Origin: Collinsella aerofaciens
GTDB taxonomy: Bacteria > Actinomycetota > Coriobacteriia > Coriobacteriales > Coriobacteriaceae
DNA: 64,000 bases
Direction of reading: 5' to 3'
Assembly (NCBI RefSeq): GCF_015554145.1
Contig: NZ_JADNHZ010000009.1
Coordinates: 32,524 to 96,523, forward strand
In this document: positions 55,162-63,637 of the stretch, piece by piece
How the letters are laid out: the number at the start of each line of letters is the position of its first letter
Position numbering within the stretch: the first letter of the stretch is position 1
Notes under the pieces: model-generated
What the model saw: only the letters and a program-made list of their open reading frames with translations
Told to the model about the DNA's origin: nothing
The model's database searches: none
Position numbers and translations under genes: made by a program

Positions 55162-58100
55162 ATGACTCAGGGAAAGCATTTCGCTGCCGGCGGCGATCAC
55201 TTCGCCACACTGCCAAACAAAAAGATTCACACTCCGAAGGGGATCGCGCGTCTGACCGTCACCGCGGCGACCATGGCCGCCATGACCGGATCGAGCCTCA
55301 TCTCACCGTTCACGGCATTCGCCCAGACCGGTGACGGGACCACGCAGCACCCCGCCGTGATGTCGCCGATCGCCGCCCACGCCGGCGCGGCATCCGGTAC
55401 CGGCGCGAAATCCGCCGCACAGACCATCGCGGACCTGCAGAAGGCGGTCGACGAGGCGAAGGCGAAGGAGGACGCCGCCAAGGCATCCTACGATGAGGCC
55501 GCCGGTCCCTACAACGAGGCGGCTTCCGCCCGCGACCAGGCCAAGGCATCCTACGATTCGGCAGTCAGCGCCGGCACGGCAGCCGACCGAGCGGCAATGG
55601 ACGAGTACGCCCGTCAGGTCGCGGAGGGTAAGGACGCCGCCGATGCCGCCGGCAAGGACCTCGAGCAGGCGAAGGCGGGTCTCGCAGACGCTAAAGCGGA
55701 TGCGTCCGAGAAGGACGAAGCGTATCAGTCCGCCCTCAAGGCGGCCCAGGATGCCAAGGATGCCCTCGATAAAGCCAAGGCAGATGCTGTAAGCGCCACC
55801 CCGGAGGCAATCAGTGCCGCCGAGCAGGCCGTGCGCGCCGCCCAGGCTGCCGTGGACAGGGCACAGGCCGAACTGGACAACGCCAACGCGACGCTTGCCG
55901 ATGCCCAGTCCAAGCTGGTTGCGGCCCAGTCTGCAAAGGATGCCGCCGATTCTGTCCTCGCTGCAGCCAAGCAGAACAAGGACGCGGCGGATGCGAAGGC
56001 CGCAGCCGCCAGCGCCGCCTACGAGAAGGCGAAAGCAGACCTCGCCGCAGCGGAGGCAGGCGCCAGCGGTCCGGAGTACGATGCCGCGAAGCAGAAGGTC
56101 GCAGACGCAGAGGCAGCCCTCGCTGCCGCACAAGCGACACAGTCCCAGTGCGAGTCCGAGCTCGAGCAGGCGCAGTCCGCTGCGGCAACGGCGCAGACTG
56201 ACCTGAATGATGCCCAGGTGTCCCTCTCCGTAAAGCAGCAGGCCGCGGCCGATGCCGAATCCGGTGTGAACGCCGCCCAGTCCGCACTCGATGCCGCGAA
56301 CGTCGACCTCGATGCGGCCAAGCAGGCGAATGCCGACGCCGTCGCCAAGCTGGATGCCGCGAAGCAGGCTGTCAAGGACGCCGAGTCCGCCAAGGCAGCC
56401 GCCGACGTAGAGCTCGCGAACGCCAAGGTCGCAAAGGATACCGCAGACGCGGCCGTGACCGCCGCCCAGCAGAAGGTCGACGAGGCACAAACGAAGGTGG
56501 ATCTCGCAGACGCGCAGCTCAAGCAGGGAGCCATCGGCTTCTTCCGTGCCATGGGTGCCGATGACGCAGTCAACATCATCCTGAACGCCAAATATGCCGG
56601 AAAGACCGAAGTCGGCAACTCCAAGGACGCCACGTCCCTTGATAACATGCTCAATGCGATCAGGTGGATGAAGTCAGTCAACGACTACCGCAAGTCGGTC
56701 GGCCTGTCCGAGCTCCAGGTCACCTACAAGCTCATCGCCGGTGCCATTGCGGATGCCAACTACAGTGACACTGTGCTCGATCATGCCCGTCAATATAATT
56801 TTGCCGAAAACCTGGCATGGAATTACGGAATCGATCCGAGTGGGCAGTGGATCGAGCAGGAGAAGGGCTTTTTCGACAAGGCAACGGAGGCCCTTTATGG
56901 AGTCACCGGTCTTGTCGGCAAGGATGCCTATGATTTCTATGCAAAGAACGGCGTCGCAATCAACCATTGGATTGCAAACAACTGCCGCTGGGAGAACGGC
57001 AGCAGCGGCACCGTCGGCCATTACATGAACATCATCAATCCCGAACTCGCCGTTATGGGAATGGCAACCTGCACCAAGGGCACCATGTCCGGGCTTCAGA
57101 CGCAGTGCTACACCGCAGAGATCTCCGGCTGGTCCGGCTCCGGTTGGAACATGAACCCCATGTCCGTCGACGAGTACGAGCAGAAGCTGACCTCCTACAT
57201 CGACGGTCTCAAGAACGCCAAGAGCGCACTCGACGCAGCCAAGACCGATCTCGCATCCAAGCAGCAGGCAGCCGCCGGCGCCGCCGCAACCGTCCAGCAG
57301 AAGCAGGTCGCGGTGGATTCCGCACAGGCAGGTGTCGATGTCGCGAAGCAGGACGTCACCGATGCCCAGCGTGCCGTCGATGCCGCAAAGGCCGATCTCG
57401 CCGCCAAGCAGCAGGGCGTCACGGATGCCCGAGCTGGGTTGGATGCGGCAAAATCGGACCTCGAAGCTGCCAACGCAGCAGTCGATACGGCAAAGTCGAC
57501 CGTCCAGCAGAAGCGGGTCGCCTTTGATGCCGCCCACGCAGCCGTAACGACCGCACAGTCTAAGTTGGATTCCGCCAAGGCGGACACCGAGGCCAAGCAG
57601 CAGGACGTCATGGATGCGAACGCCGACCTCGCGAAGTTCTTCCAGGACGTCGCCGACGCCAAGAAGGCGGTCGATACCGCAAAGAGCGCCCACGACGCGG
57701 CGGTAGCCGACCAGGCCGAGAAGGCGGCGGTCCTCGCAGCCGCCAAGCAAAAGGCGGATACCACCGCAAGCGCCCTCGCGGATGCCCAGCGTGCCGTCGA
57801 TGCCGCAAAGGCCGACACCGGCGTTGCCGCCGACAAGCTTACCGGCTCCCAGACCGATCTCGAGGACGCACAGTCGAACCTCGACATCCTTACCGGTCTT
57901 GCCGCGAAGCTCGCAGAGGCACAGCAGCGCGAGCAGGATGCAGTAAAGGCCGTCAATGACACCAAGGCCGCGCTCGATGCCGCGAAGGCGGATACCATCG
58001 CCGCCGAGTCCCTGGTCTTTGCCGCCGAGCAGGCAAAGGCGCAGGCAGACGCCAAGCTGGCGAGGCTGAACTCCATCAATGCCGACGCGGCGATCGCTTC

Positions 58101-58518
58101 CGGCCATGACGCGAACGCGGATGACGCCCTCAACGCGCTTTTCGCCGCAGCAGTCGAGGCACGTGCCAAGGTCGCGCCCGCCAAAGTCATCCTGGACGAG
58201 AAGCAGGCTGCGCTGGACGGGCTCAAGCCCGGCTATGATGCGGCGCTCGCCGCCTACGAGCAGGCGAAGTCCGACCGCATCGCGGCGGAGCAGGAGCTTT
58301 CCGATGAGATCGCACGACAGGAGGCAGAGGAGGCCGCAAAGCAACAGGTGGCATACAGCCCGAAGCATCTCGCCGGCACGGAGACCGCCCAGCCCGGCAA
58401 CCTCGCCCAGACCGGCGACCGCACGGGCCTCATCGGCGAGACGTTCGCCATCGGCGGTACCGTCCTCGTGGCAGCCGGCGTCTTCCTCGATCAAAAGAAG
58501 CGCCGCGAGCAGATGTAA
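55162..58518 (+). CDS. Large coiled-coil surface protein with CAP-like domain and LAQTG anchor
   Basis: A 1118-aa cell-wall protein. A long signal peptide ends near residue 53 (GSSLISPFTAFAQTG). Residues ~90-455 and ~660-1060 are Ala/Lys/Asp-rich repeats that should form long coiled coils (repeated AxxxLxAA and AKADLAAK heptads). Between them, residues ~457-656 resemble a CAP/SCP domain: HARQYNFAENLAWNYG and GTVGHYMNIINPELAVMGMA match its conserved regions. The end has a sorting signal, NLAQTGD near residue 1080, a hydrophobic helix and KKRREQM. LAQTG is a variant of LPXTG. AAAGGAATGGAA precedes the ATG. Likely an adhesin or wall stalk carried as element cargo. Confidence 0.85.
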   Translation: MTQGKHFAAGGDHFATLPNKKIHTPKGIARLTVTAATMAAMTGSSLISPFTAFAQTGDGTTQHPAVMSPIAAHAGAASGTGAKSAAQTIADLQKAVDEAKAKEDAAKASYDEAAGPYNEAASARDQAKASYDSAVSAGTAADRAAMDEYARQVAEGKDAADAAGKDLEQAKAGLADAKADASEKDEAYQSALKAAQDAKDALDKAKADAVSATPEAISAAEQAVRAAQAAVDRAQAELDNANATLADAQSKLVAAQSAKDAADSVLAAAKQNKDAADAKAAAASAAYEKAKADLAAAEAGASGPEYDAAKQKVADAEAALAAAQATQSQCESELEQAQSAAATAQTDLNDAQVSLSVKQQAAADAESGVNAAQSALDAANVDLDAAKQANADAVAKLDAAKQAVKDAESAKAAADVELANAKVAKDTADAAVTAAQQKVDEAQTKVDLADAQLKQGAIGFFRAMGADDAVNIILNAKYAGKTEVGNSKDATSLDNMLNAIRWMKSVNDYRKSVGLSELQVTYKLIAGAIADANYSDTVLDHARQYNFAENLAWNYGIDPSGQWIEQEKGFFDKATEALYGVTGLVGKDAYDFYAKNGVAINHWIANNCRWENGSSGTVGHYMNIINPELAVMGMATCTKGTMSGLQTQCYTAEISGWSGSGWNMNPMSVDEYEQKLTSYIDGLKNAKSALDAAKTDLASKQQAAAGAAATVQQKQVAVDSAQAGVDVAKQDVTDAQRAVDAAKADLAAKQQGVTDARAGLDAAKSDLEAANAAVDTAKSTVQQKRVAFDAAHAAVTTAQSKLDSAKADTEAKQQDVMDANADLAKFFQDVADAKKAVDTAKSAHDAAVADQAEKAAVLAAAKQKADTTASALADAQRAVDAAKADTGVAADKLTGSQTDLEDAQSNLDILTGLAAKLAEAQQREQDAVKAVNDTKAALDAAKADTIAAESLVFAAEQAKAQADAKLARLNSINADAAIASGHDANADDALNALFAAAVEARAKVAPAKVILDEKQAALDGLKPGYDAALAAYEQAKSDRIAAEQELSDEIARQEAEEAAKQQVAYSPKHLAGTETAQPGNLAQTGDRTGLIGETFAIGGTVLVAAGVFLDQKKRREQM

Positions 58519-58525
58519 AAGCGAG

Positions 58526-58565
58526 CCGGGCGTTGGATATCGGCTGGTGTCCAACGCCCGGTTTC
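58526..58565 (+). terminator. Hairpin after the surface-protein gene
   Basis: CCGGGCGTTGGA pairs with TCCAACGCCCGG (12 bp, 12-base loop), followed by TTTC. Short T-run, so termination may be partial before the next gene. Confidence 0.65.
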
Positions 58566-58583
58566 ATGGGCAGGGAGATCGGT

Positions 58584-59237
58584 GTGAGAATAAGGGCTAT
58601 TATCGTTGCGCTTCTGGTGTGCCTTTCGGCACCTCAACTTGGATGTGCCAGCGTTGCAAAGCAAGGAAGCGGCTCTACGGAAAGGGCCGCCACAGCGGTA
58701 AAGAATAAAGACAAAAAGAAGCCAAGCGAAGAAAAGGCGACGCAAACCTCTGGAACCAAGACCGAGGAGAAGAAAGAATCCGACGGCAAGGACCAGAAGT
58801 CCGATGACTCCAAGAAGGAGGATAACAAGTCTTCCGATTCCTCGAAGTCGGACAACAAGGGCGATTCCTCCCAGTCCAAGCAGAATTCCGGCAATTCGCA
58901 GAGTTCCGGCAGCAACAATTCCTCTTCCAACGGCGGTAGCCAGAAGAAGTGGGTTGCCGAGCAGGGCCACTGGGAGACCGATTACAGCCAGGTCTGGGTA
59001 CCAAATGTGGTATACACGCGTCATCCCCGCTATTGGGTAAACCACGGTGGTACTATGGTAGGACCCTTCGATTCCGAAGATGCCGCCTATTCGTGGGTTC
59101 ATAATGATATGGACAACGGCGGCATCGGAGGATCTGTCGTAAACGATTCGTATACCACATCTGAGGACCAGGGACATTATGAACAGCAGGCTACGGGACA
59201 ACATTGGGTTGTCGACGTCGCCGGCCACTGGGAGTAA
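58584..59237 (+). CDS. Secreted low-complexity protein with repeated HWE motifs
   Basis: A 217-aa exported protein. The signal segment is AIIVALLVCLSAPQLGCASV; LGC could be a weak lipobox or the cleavage may be by signal peptidase I. Residues ~30-130 are Ser/Lys/Asp-rich and probably disordered. The C-terminal ~90 residues contain repeated aromatic motifs: EQGHWETDYSQVW, QGHYEQQATGQHW and VAGHWE at the very end. A GPFDSEDAAYSWVHNDM stretch lies between. GGGAGATC precedes GTG at 58584; an ATG at 58566 is also possible. Function unknown; it follows the surface-protein gene and may act with it at the cell surface. Confidence 0.75.
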   Translation: MRIRAIIVALLVCLSAPQLGCASVAKQGSGSTERAATAVKNKDKKKPSEEKATQTSGTKTEEKKESDGKDQKSDDSKKEDNKSSDSSKSDNKGDSSQSKQNSGNSQSSGSNNSSSNGGSQKKWVAEQGHWETDYSQVWVPNVVYTRHPRYWVNHGGTMVGPFDSEDAAYSWVHNDMDNGGIGGSVVNDSYTTSEDQGHYEQQATGQHWVVDVAGHWE

Positions 59238-59287
59238 TGTGCATCGTTCCTCTTCTCTTCCATTCGGTAAATGTTTATTTATTTGTG

Positions 59288-59312
59288 GGCGGCCGGTTCG
59301 GCCGCCTTTTTT
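59288..59312 (+). terminator. Rho-independent terminator
   Basis: GGCGGCC pairs with GGCCGCC around a five-base loop (59288-59306), followed by six T. It ends the transcript of the secreted-protein gene. Confidence 0.85.
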
Positions 59313-59678
59313 AGACACCCAGTCTGGGAGCAAACGATAGGAAAGCAATCAAACGAGAGACCGTTCCAAAAGAATCCGGCGGTGCCGGATGCTTCGGGCA
59401 AAACCTTCCGCAAATCGGTAAGGTCTTCCATCAACTTGTTCCAGCCCTCGCCCGGAGTCCGCTGCGCGGTAATGCAAACACTCGGCATCCCTCGCATTCG
59501 CATTACCGCTCCGCTCTCGCTACAGCGAATCTCTAACACTCAGCATCCTTCGCGTTAAAAATTCGCTTCCGCTCACGGTCTTCGCTGACACTACGACACC
59601 GCGAAGCCTTTCGCTCGAAACGAGGCCGCTCATTTCGTGTCTACGCTACGCTCCGCCCAATCGCCGTTCCGGTGATTG
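59313..59678. other. Noncoding region upstream of the oriT-like array
   Basis: About 365 bases with no supported gene. It includes a 19-base direct repeat with two mismatches, AACACTCGGCATCCCTCGC (59477-59495) and AACACTCAGCATCCTTCGC (59535-59553), and many short CGCT-rich words. It may be part of the transfer or maintenance region of the element. Confidence 0.45.
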
Positions 59679-59899
59679 CAAGATTGGTGTTGGGCTAGAT
59701 AAATGGGGCCATACTCGCCCCCTTTATCTGCCAACACATCTTGATTATCGCCTCCCACGGCGATAAAGTTAGAAATGAAATTCGCCTTCATTTCTAAGGG
59801 AAGTGACGGCGTCACTTCAAAAAATCGGCGCGACGTCAGTCGCTCCCAAAAAAGGAAAGCAATCTCATATTGGTTTTGAATCGGTGGCCTCACCGATTC
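59679..59899. other. Candidate origin of transfer (five inverted repeats)
   Basis: In the 220 bases before mobC there are five inverted repeats: an imperfect ~28-bp pair (59679-59743); TTAGAAATGAA/TTCATTTCTAA (59769-59797); GAAGTGAC-GGC-GTCACTTC (59800-59818); GCGAC-GTCA-GTCGC (59830-59843); and GAATCGGTG-GCCT-CACCGATTC (59878-59899). Relaxase and MobC proteins bind such repeats next to the nick site, and oriT usually lies just upstream of their genes. The exact nick site cannot be told. Confidence 0.65.
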
Positions 59900-59918
59900 G
59901 CTCTGCTTTCCTGGGGGC

Positions 59919-60506
59919 ATGATGAGTTGCAAGCGTCCACACACCGTTAAGGCGACACTCACCTCTGAAGAATACGAAACGTTTTCCGCTTTGGCGGACA
60001 AGGCAGGCATGACGAAAGCCGAACTCATTCGCTATGCCTTGAGTCATCGGAGTGAATCACTCGATAATCTAGTCATTTCTAAAAATGATGACGGTGGCCG
60101 CAGTAAAAAGCTGCAACCCGTTTCAGGCGATTTGCATGAAACGCGTTCGAAGGCCATTTACGTTAAGGTCACCGATGGGGAGCACGAAGCGATCCGCAGA
60201 CGAGCGGATGTACTTGGTGCGACCGTCAGTGCGTATGCCCGCCGCGTGATGCTTGCCGGGAAAATCGAGAAGATCGATTTCGATATGAGCCAGGTCGCAA
60301 AAATCTATCACGAGCTGTATCGCGAGGGGACGAACCTCAACCAGCTGATGTACTTCGTGCACGCGCAAGGTCTTCCGGCCTACAACGAGAAGGCAGTTTT
60401 CCGAACGCTTGAAAAGGTTTACCAGAACGCCCGCAAAGTCACTCTCTTTATCGAAGAACTCGAACAGCGCTATTTCGTCGGCGGTGATCAAAATGACCGT
60501 CGTTAA
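59919..60506 (+). CDS. mobC: Mobilization accessory protein MobC
   Basis: A 195-aa relaxosome protein. The N-terminal half contains a ribbon-helix-helix-like part (KATLTSEEYETFSALADKAG, then MTKAELIRYALSH) that binds oriT. The C-terminal half has the MobC signature AKIYHELYREGTNLNQLMYF near residues 127-146. It helps the relaxase open the DNA at oriT. The ATG at 59919 follows a G-rich stretch. Its stop overlaps the relaxase start by 14 bases, so the two are coupled. Confidence 0.88.
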   Translation: MMSCKRPHTVKATLTSEEYETFSALADKAGMTKAELIRYALSHRSESLDNLVISKNDDGGRSKKLQPVSGDLHETRSKAIYVKVTDGEHEAIRRRADVLGATVSAYARRVMLAGKIEKIDFDMSQVAKIYHELYREGTNLNQLMYFVHAQGLPAYNEKAVFRTLEKVYQNARKVTLFIEELEQRYFVGGDQNDRR

Positions 60507-61692
60507 GCAGAAAGGTGTTTCGTCCGAGCGCTATGCGAAGAACGTGCGCAAGTACATTAACGGAAAGTACGCTTTGGCCCGCGGCGGCTGGAACCTCGCG
60601 AACCGAAAGTACTGGTTTTCCGAGATGGCTATGACGCGGAAGATGTTTCATCACGACAGGCCTGCGCGTGCCGGCGCGAAGAACATAACGATGCTTCATC
60701 AGGTTCTTGCGTTTCTTCCCGAGGAGTGCAGCTGCAACGGAGGCAAGATGACCCCCGATGCATGTATGGCCTACGCGGAGCAATGGCTTGCGAAACACTA
60801 CCCGCATCAACAAGTGATTGTCGCCTTGCATGAGGAAAGCGATAAGGCGGGAAAACGTTACGCGGTCCATATGGCGATTAACCGCACGGATCTTTTGACG
60901 GGTAAGCGTTGCGAGACGGGTGGGCGTCGCGGAAAGTACGAACGCGCTGCGTGGGTTCGTGAAATGGACAAGGCCTGGAATCTCGCTCAGCTCGAAAAGG
61001 GAAAGAAGAACTCGAAGATTCGAGACCGACAGCCGCGCGACACTGAAAAGAAAATTGTCGATCGGGGAGAGTACAGCTATAAAAACAATTTGCGCGAGTT
61101 GATCCATATTGCAATCAACGACTATCACCCGAAGACTATGGAGCAGTTCAAAAAGATACTTGCCTCATGGGGCGTAGAGATTTTCATTAAGAACAACCGA
61201 GTCTATGCGACGGATCTCGATATCAAGGAGGCCGGCAATCCGAAATGCACTTTCAACCTGACCCGTCTTGACGGGCGGTTTGCGATCAAGCAGCTTGAGG
61301 CGGCCTTTAAAAATAACGTGCTGGAAGCCGAGCGAGCCCTTCCTTATGAGAGGCGTTGCGAGATTTACATTCAACGGCTTAAGAAAGCGTATTCGGCGTG
61401 GGTCGAGCAGGCAAAGGCGAGCAAGGGCGTCGCCTACAATCTCTTCCCTAAGTTCATCGCACCGAAGTGCGATGAAGATCTGCTCGAGGATCCGGCGGTT
61501 CGTGATGAGCTTCTTGCCCGGCGCGGTTACGCAAGGGAGATTCGAAACCGTTACGCCGGCGCCGTTCCCGATGCTGGCGATGACCGCGTTCGCGCCGCAG
61601 GCCGAGCCCATGGTGGCAACGTCGACATCTCGCCGCAGGTCGATCGTGCGGTCGACCGAGGCGATTACGCTCGCGGAGACACGCCTCGCTAG
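60493..61692 (+). CDS. Relaxase (mobilization nuclease)
   Basis: A 399-aa DNA-nicking transferase that starts conjugal transfer at oriT. The metal-binding region is visible as VIVALHEESDKAGKRYAVHM near residues 111-130 (histidines in HEESD and AVHMAINRTD). The N-terminal tyrosine (RYAKNVRKYINGKYALARGG) is a candidate nucleophile. The C-terminal part is Arg/Lys-rich with a proline-rich end. The ATG at 60493 lies within the mobC end. No coupling protein or type IV secretion genes are nearby, so transfer would need a helper element. Confidence 0.85.
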   Translation: MTVVKQKGVSSERYAKNVRKYINGKYALARGGWNLANRKYWFSEMAMTRKMFHHDRPARAGAKNITMLHQVLAFLPEECSCNGGKMTPDACMAYAEQWLAKHYPHQQVIVALHEESDKAGKRYAVHMAINRTDLLTGKRCETGGRRGKYERAAWVREMDKAWNLAQLEKGKKNSKIRDRQPRDTEKKIVDRGEYSYKNNLRELIHIAINDYHPKTMEQFKKILASWGVEIFIKNNRVYATDLDIKEAGNPKCTFNLTRLDGRFAIKQLEAAFKNNVLEAERALPYERRCEIYIQRLKKAYSAWVEQAKASKGVAYNLFPKFIAPKCDEDLLEDPAVRDELLARRGYAREIRNRYAGAVPDAGDDRVRAAGRAHGGNVDISPQVDRAVDRGDYARGDTPR

Positions 61693-61807
61693 TTTTGGAG
61701 AGCCTATCGTCGGTGCCCTAGCGTGCTGCCATCCAGTGCCGATTCTTTCATGCTCGCAATTCGGCGAGGGTGAGGAGTATGAATTGATCGGCGGAAGTCA
61801 GCCGCTC

Positions 61808-61855
61808 TGATAGAATCGTCCTTGCTGTCGGCAGCCCTCGTGCCGGGCAGAGCCC
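61808..61855 (+). promoter_or_regulatory. Extended -10 promoter and 5' hairpin of the small peptide gene
   Basis: TG-A-TAGAAT (61808-61816) is an extended -10 box. The transcript would start near 61823, just before a hairpin, GGC-A-GCCC...GGGC-AGA-GCC (61830-61854). The mirrored copy of this hairpin follows the gene at 62033-62067. Confidence 0.55.
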
Positions 61856-61873
61856 TCCATTCGATGGGAGGTG

Positions 61874-62005
61874 ATGCCCATGACCGATTTCACCGAGCTC
61901 GTGAAGCTCCTGACCGCTACGGTCTCGCTCCTCACGGCCCTTGTCGGCCTTTCCAAGGCACTCAAGCAGGGCTCGAAGCCCAAAAAGAAAGGCCACCGTC
62001 GCTAA
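61874..62005 (+). CDS. Toxin-like small membrane peptide (43 aa)
   Basis: A 43-aa peptide: MPMTDFTELVKLLTATVSLL, then a short hydrophobic stretch to residue ~27 and a strongly basic tail (KPKKKGHRR). This layout of a short acidic start, one membrane helix and a Lys/Arg tail is that of type I toxin and holin-like peptides of Gram-positives. A strong ribosome-binding site (GGGAGGTG) precedes it; ATG 61874 or 61880 could be used. The gene is flanked by two mirror-image hairpins that could pair 5' and 3' mRNA ends or mark an antisense RNA terminator. It lies in a mobile element, where such stabilisation loci are common. Confidence 0.6.
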   Translation: MPMTDFTELVKLLTATVSLLTALVGLSKALKQGSKPKKKGHRR

Positions 62006-62032
62006 GACGATGACCTAACTCTATTAAGCAAC

Positions 62033-62072
62033 GGCTCTGCCCAGCTCACTACAACTTGGGCTGCCGTCGGCA
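62033..62072. repeat. Inverted copy of the toxin 5' hairpin
   Basis: GGC-TCT-GCCC (62033-62042) pairs with GGGC-T-GCC (62058-62065), followed by GTCGGCA. Its reverse complement matches 61826-61855 (GTCGGCAGCCC and GGGCAGAGCC), including bulge positions, with a different loop. It could end the toxin mRNA or a convergent antisense RNA. Confidence 0.6.
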
Positions 62073-62190
62073 CCATTCTACCCTCCTGACGAGGAATTCG
62101 TCCATATTTCAAAAATCAAATCCTGTTCGCGCGTGGGCGCGTGGGCGTAAACTTTTAGTTGGGCAAACCCGACAGATTGGAGCTTGAAAC

Positions 62191-62256
62191 ATGAGGGATA
62201 TGCACCTCATGTCGCTCATAAAACGTCTCCAGACCTCGAAGGAGAACGTTTTTTAG
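62191..62256 (+). CDS. Possible 21-aa leader peptide with embedded terminator
   Basis: ATG 62191 follows GGAG and opens a 21-codon frame (MRDMHLMSLIKRLQTSKENV, then F) ending 20 bases before the first metallophosphoesterase gene. Its last codons overlap a hairpin (CTCC/GGAG extended by ACG/CGT with a bulge) followed by six T, an intrinsic terminator. Such an arrangement is typical of transcription attenuation, but is not proven here. Confidence 0.4.
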   Translation: MRDMHLMSLIKRLQTSKENVF

Positions 62257-62276
62257 CGACAGAAGGAGACATAAAT

Positions 62277-62915
62277 ATGATCTGGTTTACCAGCGACACC
62301 CACTACGGGCATGAGAACGTGCTGAAGTTCACCGACCGCCCGTGGGAGACGATTTGGCAGATGAACGACGCCATCGTCGACAGCATCAACGGCAGGGTTG
62401 CCGTGGACGACGAGCTCTACATCCTGGGGGATTTCTCATTCAAGATGGCCGCCCAGGACGCCTATGGGCTGCGCAAGCGGATCGCCTGCAGACGCATCCA
62501 CCTCGTCCCGGGAAACCACGACAAGGACTGGACCCAGCCGGCGGTCGCGGGCGCCTTCACCGTGGAGCCGCCGATCTGCGTGCTCAAGATCGACAGGCAG
62601 AAGATCGTCCTGAGCCATTACCCCATGGCCGACTGGCAGGGCATGAGCCATGGATCGTGGCACCTCCACGGACACATCCACAGCAGCGGCGGCGCGTACA
62701 ACGAGTTCAACCGCAAGCAGGGCCTTCTGCGCTACGACGTCGGTTGCGATGCCAACGGTCACTCCCCGGTGAGCCTCGACGAGCTGAGGGAATGGTTCGC
62801 CGGAGTCGACGAGCCGTGCGGCCGGGTGAAATGGCCCTGGTGGGTCAACGAGACCGGCGACAGGCAGGTCGAGCGCGAGCTGGCGGCGTACAAGAGGGAA
62901 GTGGCAATCCGATGA
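62277..62915 (+). CDS. Metallophosphoesterase 1
   Basis: A 212-aa calcineurin-like phosphoesterase. Metal-binding motifs: WFTSDTHYGHENVL near residues 3-16, YILGDFSF near 46-53, LVPGNHDKDW near 75-84, LSHYPM near 113-118 and HLHGHIHSSGG near 128-138. This complete set marks an active dimetal enzyme. AAGGAG precedes the ATG at 62277. It overlaps the next gene by four bases (ATGA). Substrate unknown; family members cleave phosphodiesters in nucleic acids, nucleotides or cofactors. Confidence 0.88.
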   Translation: MIWFTSDTHYGHENVLKFTDRPWETIWQMNDAIVDSINGRVAVDDELYILGDFSFKMAAQDAYGLRKRIACRRIHLVPGNHDKDWTQPAVAGAFTVEPPICVLKIDRQKIVLSHYPMADWQGMSHGSWHLHGHIHSSGGAYNEFNRKQGLLRYDVGCDANGHSPVSLDELREWFAGVDEPCGRVKWPWWVNETGDRQVERELAAYKREVAIR

Positions 62916-63637
62916 CGGTCTATGTGACGGGCGATATTCACGGCGGCCTCGACATGCAAAAGCTCCGCGACTGGGAGCTTGGCGACAGTCTTACCAGCGA
63001 CGACTATCTCATCGTTGCCGGTGACTTTGGCTTTCCGTGGAACTTTTCTGCCGAGGAATGCGCCGACATCGCCTGGCTGGAGTCGCGCCCCTACACGGTA
63101 CTGTTCGTCGACGGCAACCACGAGCGCTTCGATCACTGGGAGGAGCGCCCCATGGAGCCGTGGCATGGCGGGCTGACGCAGCGCCTGTCGGACACCTCGC
63201 CCATTCGGCGCCTGACGCGCGGCGAGGTCTTCGAGCTCGACGGCTCGACGGTCTTCACCATGGGCGGTGCCACGAGCGTGGACAGGGAATACCGCGTGCC
63301 GTATTCCAGCTGGTGGCCGCAGGAGCTGCCGGACGAGCGCAACTTTGAGGGGGCGCGGGCAAAGCTCGACAGCGTGGGCTGGACGGTCGACTACGTGGTC
63401 ACCCATACCTGCTCGACGCGCATGCTCTCGCCGACGCTCTACCCGGACCCTAGCTGGGAACGCCCTGATGTGGACCGGCTGACCGGATTCCTTGACGAGC
63501 TCGAGGACCGCCTGGACTATAAACACTGGTATTACGGCCATTTTCACCGAGACGGCAATCCGGACGAACGGCACACGGTGCTGTATGACCGGATCGTGAG
63601 GCTCGGGGACAAACTCCTGCCGTGGGGTGCGTACTGA
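62912..63637 (+). CDS. Metallophosphoesterase 2
   Basis: A 241-aa calcineurin-like phosphoesterase, different from the first. Motifs: VYVTGDIHGGLDM near residues 3-15, LIVAGDFGFPWN near 34-45 and VLFVDGNHERFDHW near 64-77. THTCSTR lies near residue 164, and HWYYGHFHRDGN near the C-terminus supplies the last metal His pair. The GDFGF and DGNHE forms are typical of a phage- and plasmid-borne subfamily. It is translationally coupled to genes 1 and 3. Confidence 0.88.
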   Translation: MTVYVTGDIHGGLDMQKLRDWELGDSLTSDDYLIVAGDFGFPWNFSAEECADIAWLESRPYTVLFVDGNHERFDHWEERPMEPWHGGLTQRLSDTSPIRRLTRGEVFELDGSTVFTMGGATSVDREYRVPYSSWWPQELPDERNFEGARAKLDSVGWTVDYVVTHTCSTRMLSPTLYPDPSWERPDVDRLTGFLDELEDRLDYKHWYYGHFHRDGNPDERHTVLYDRIVRLGDKLLPWGAY

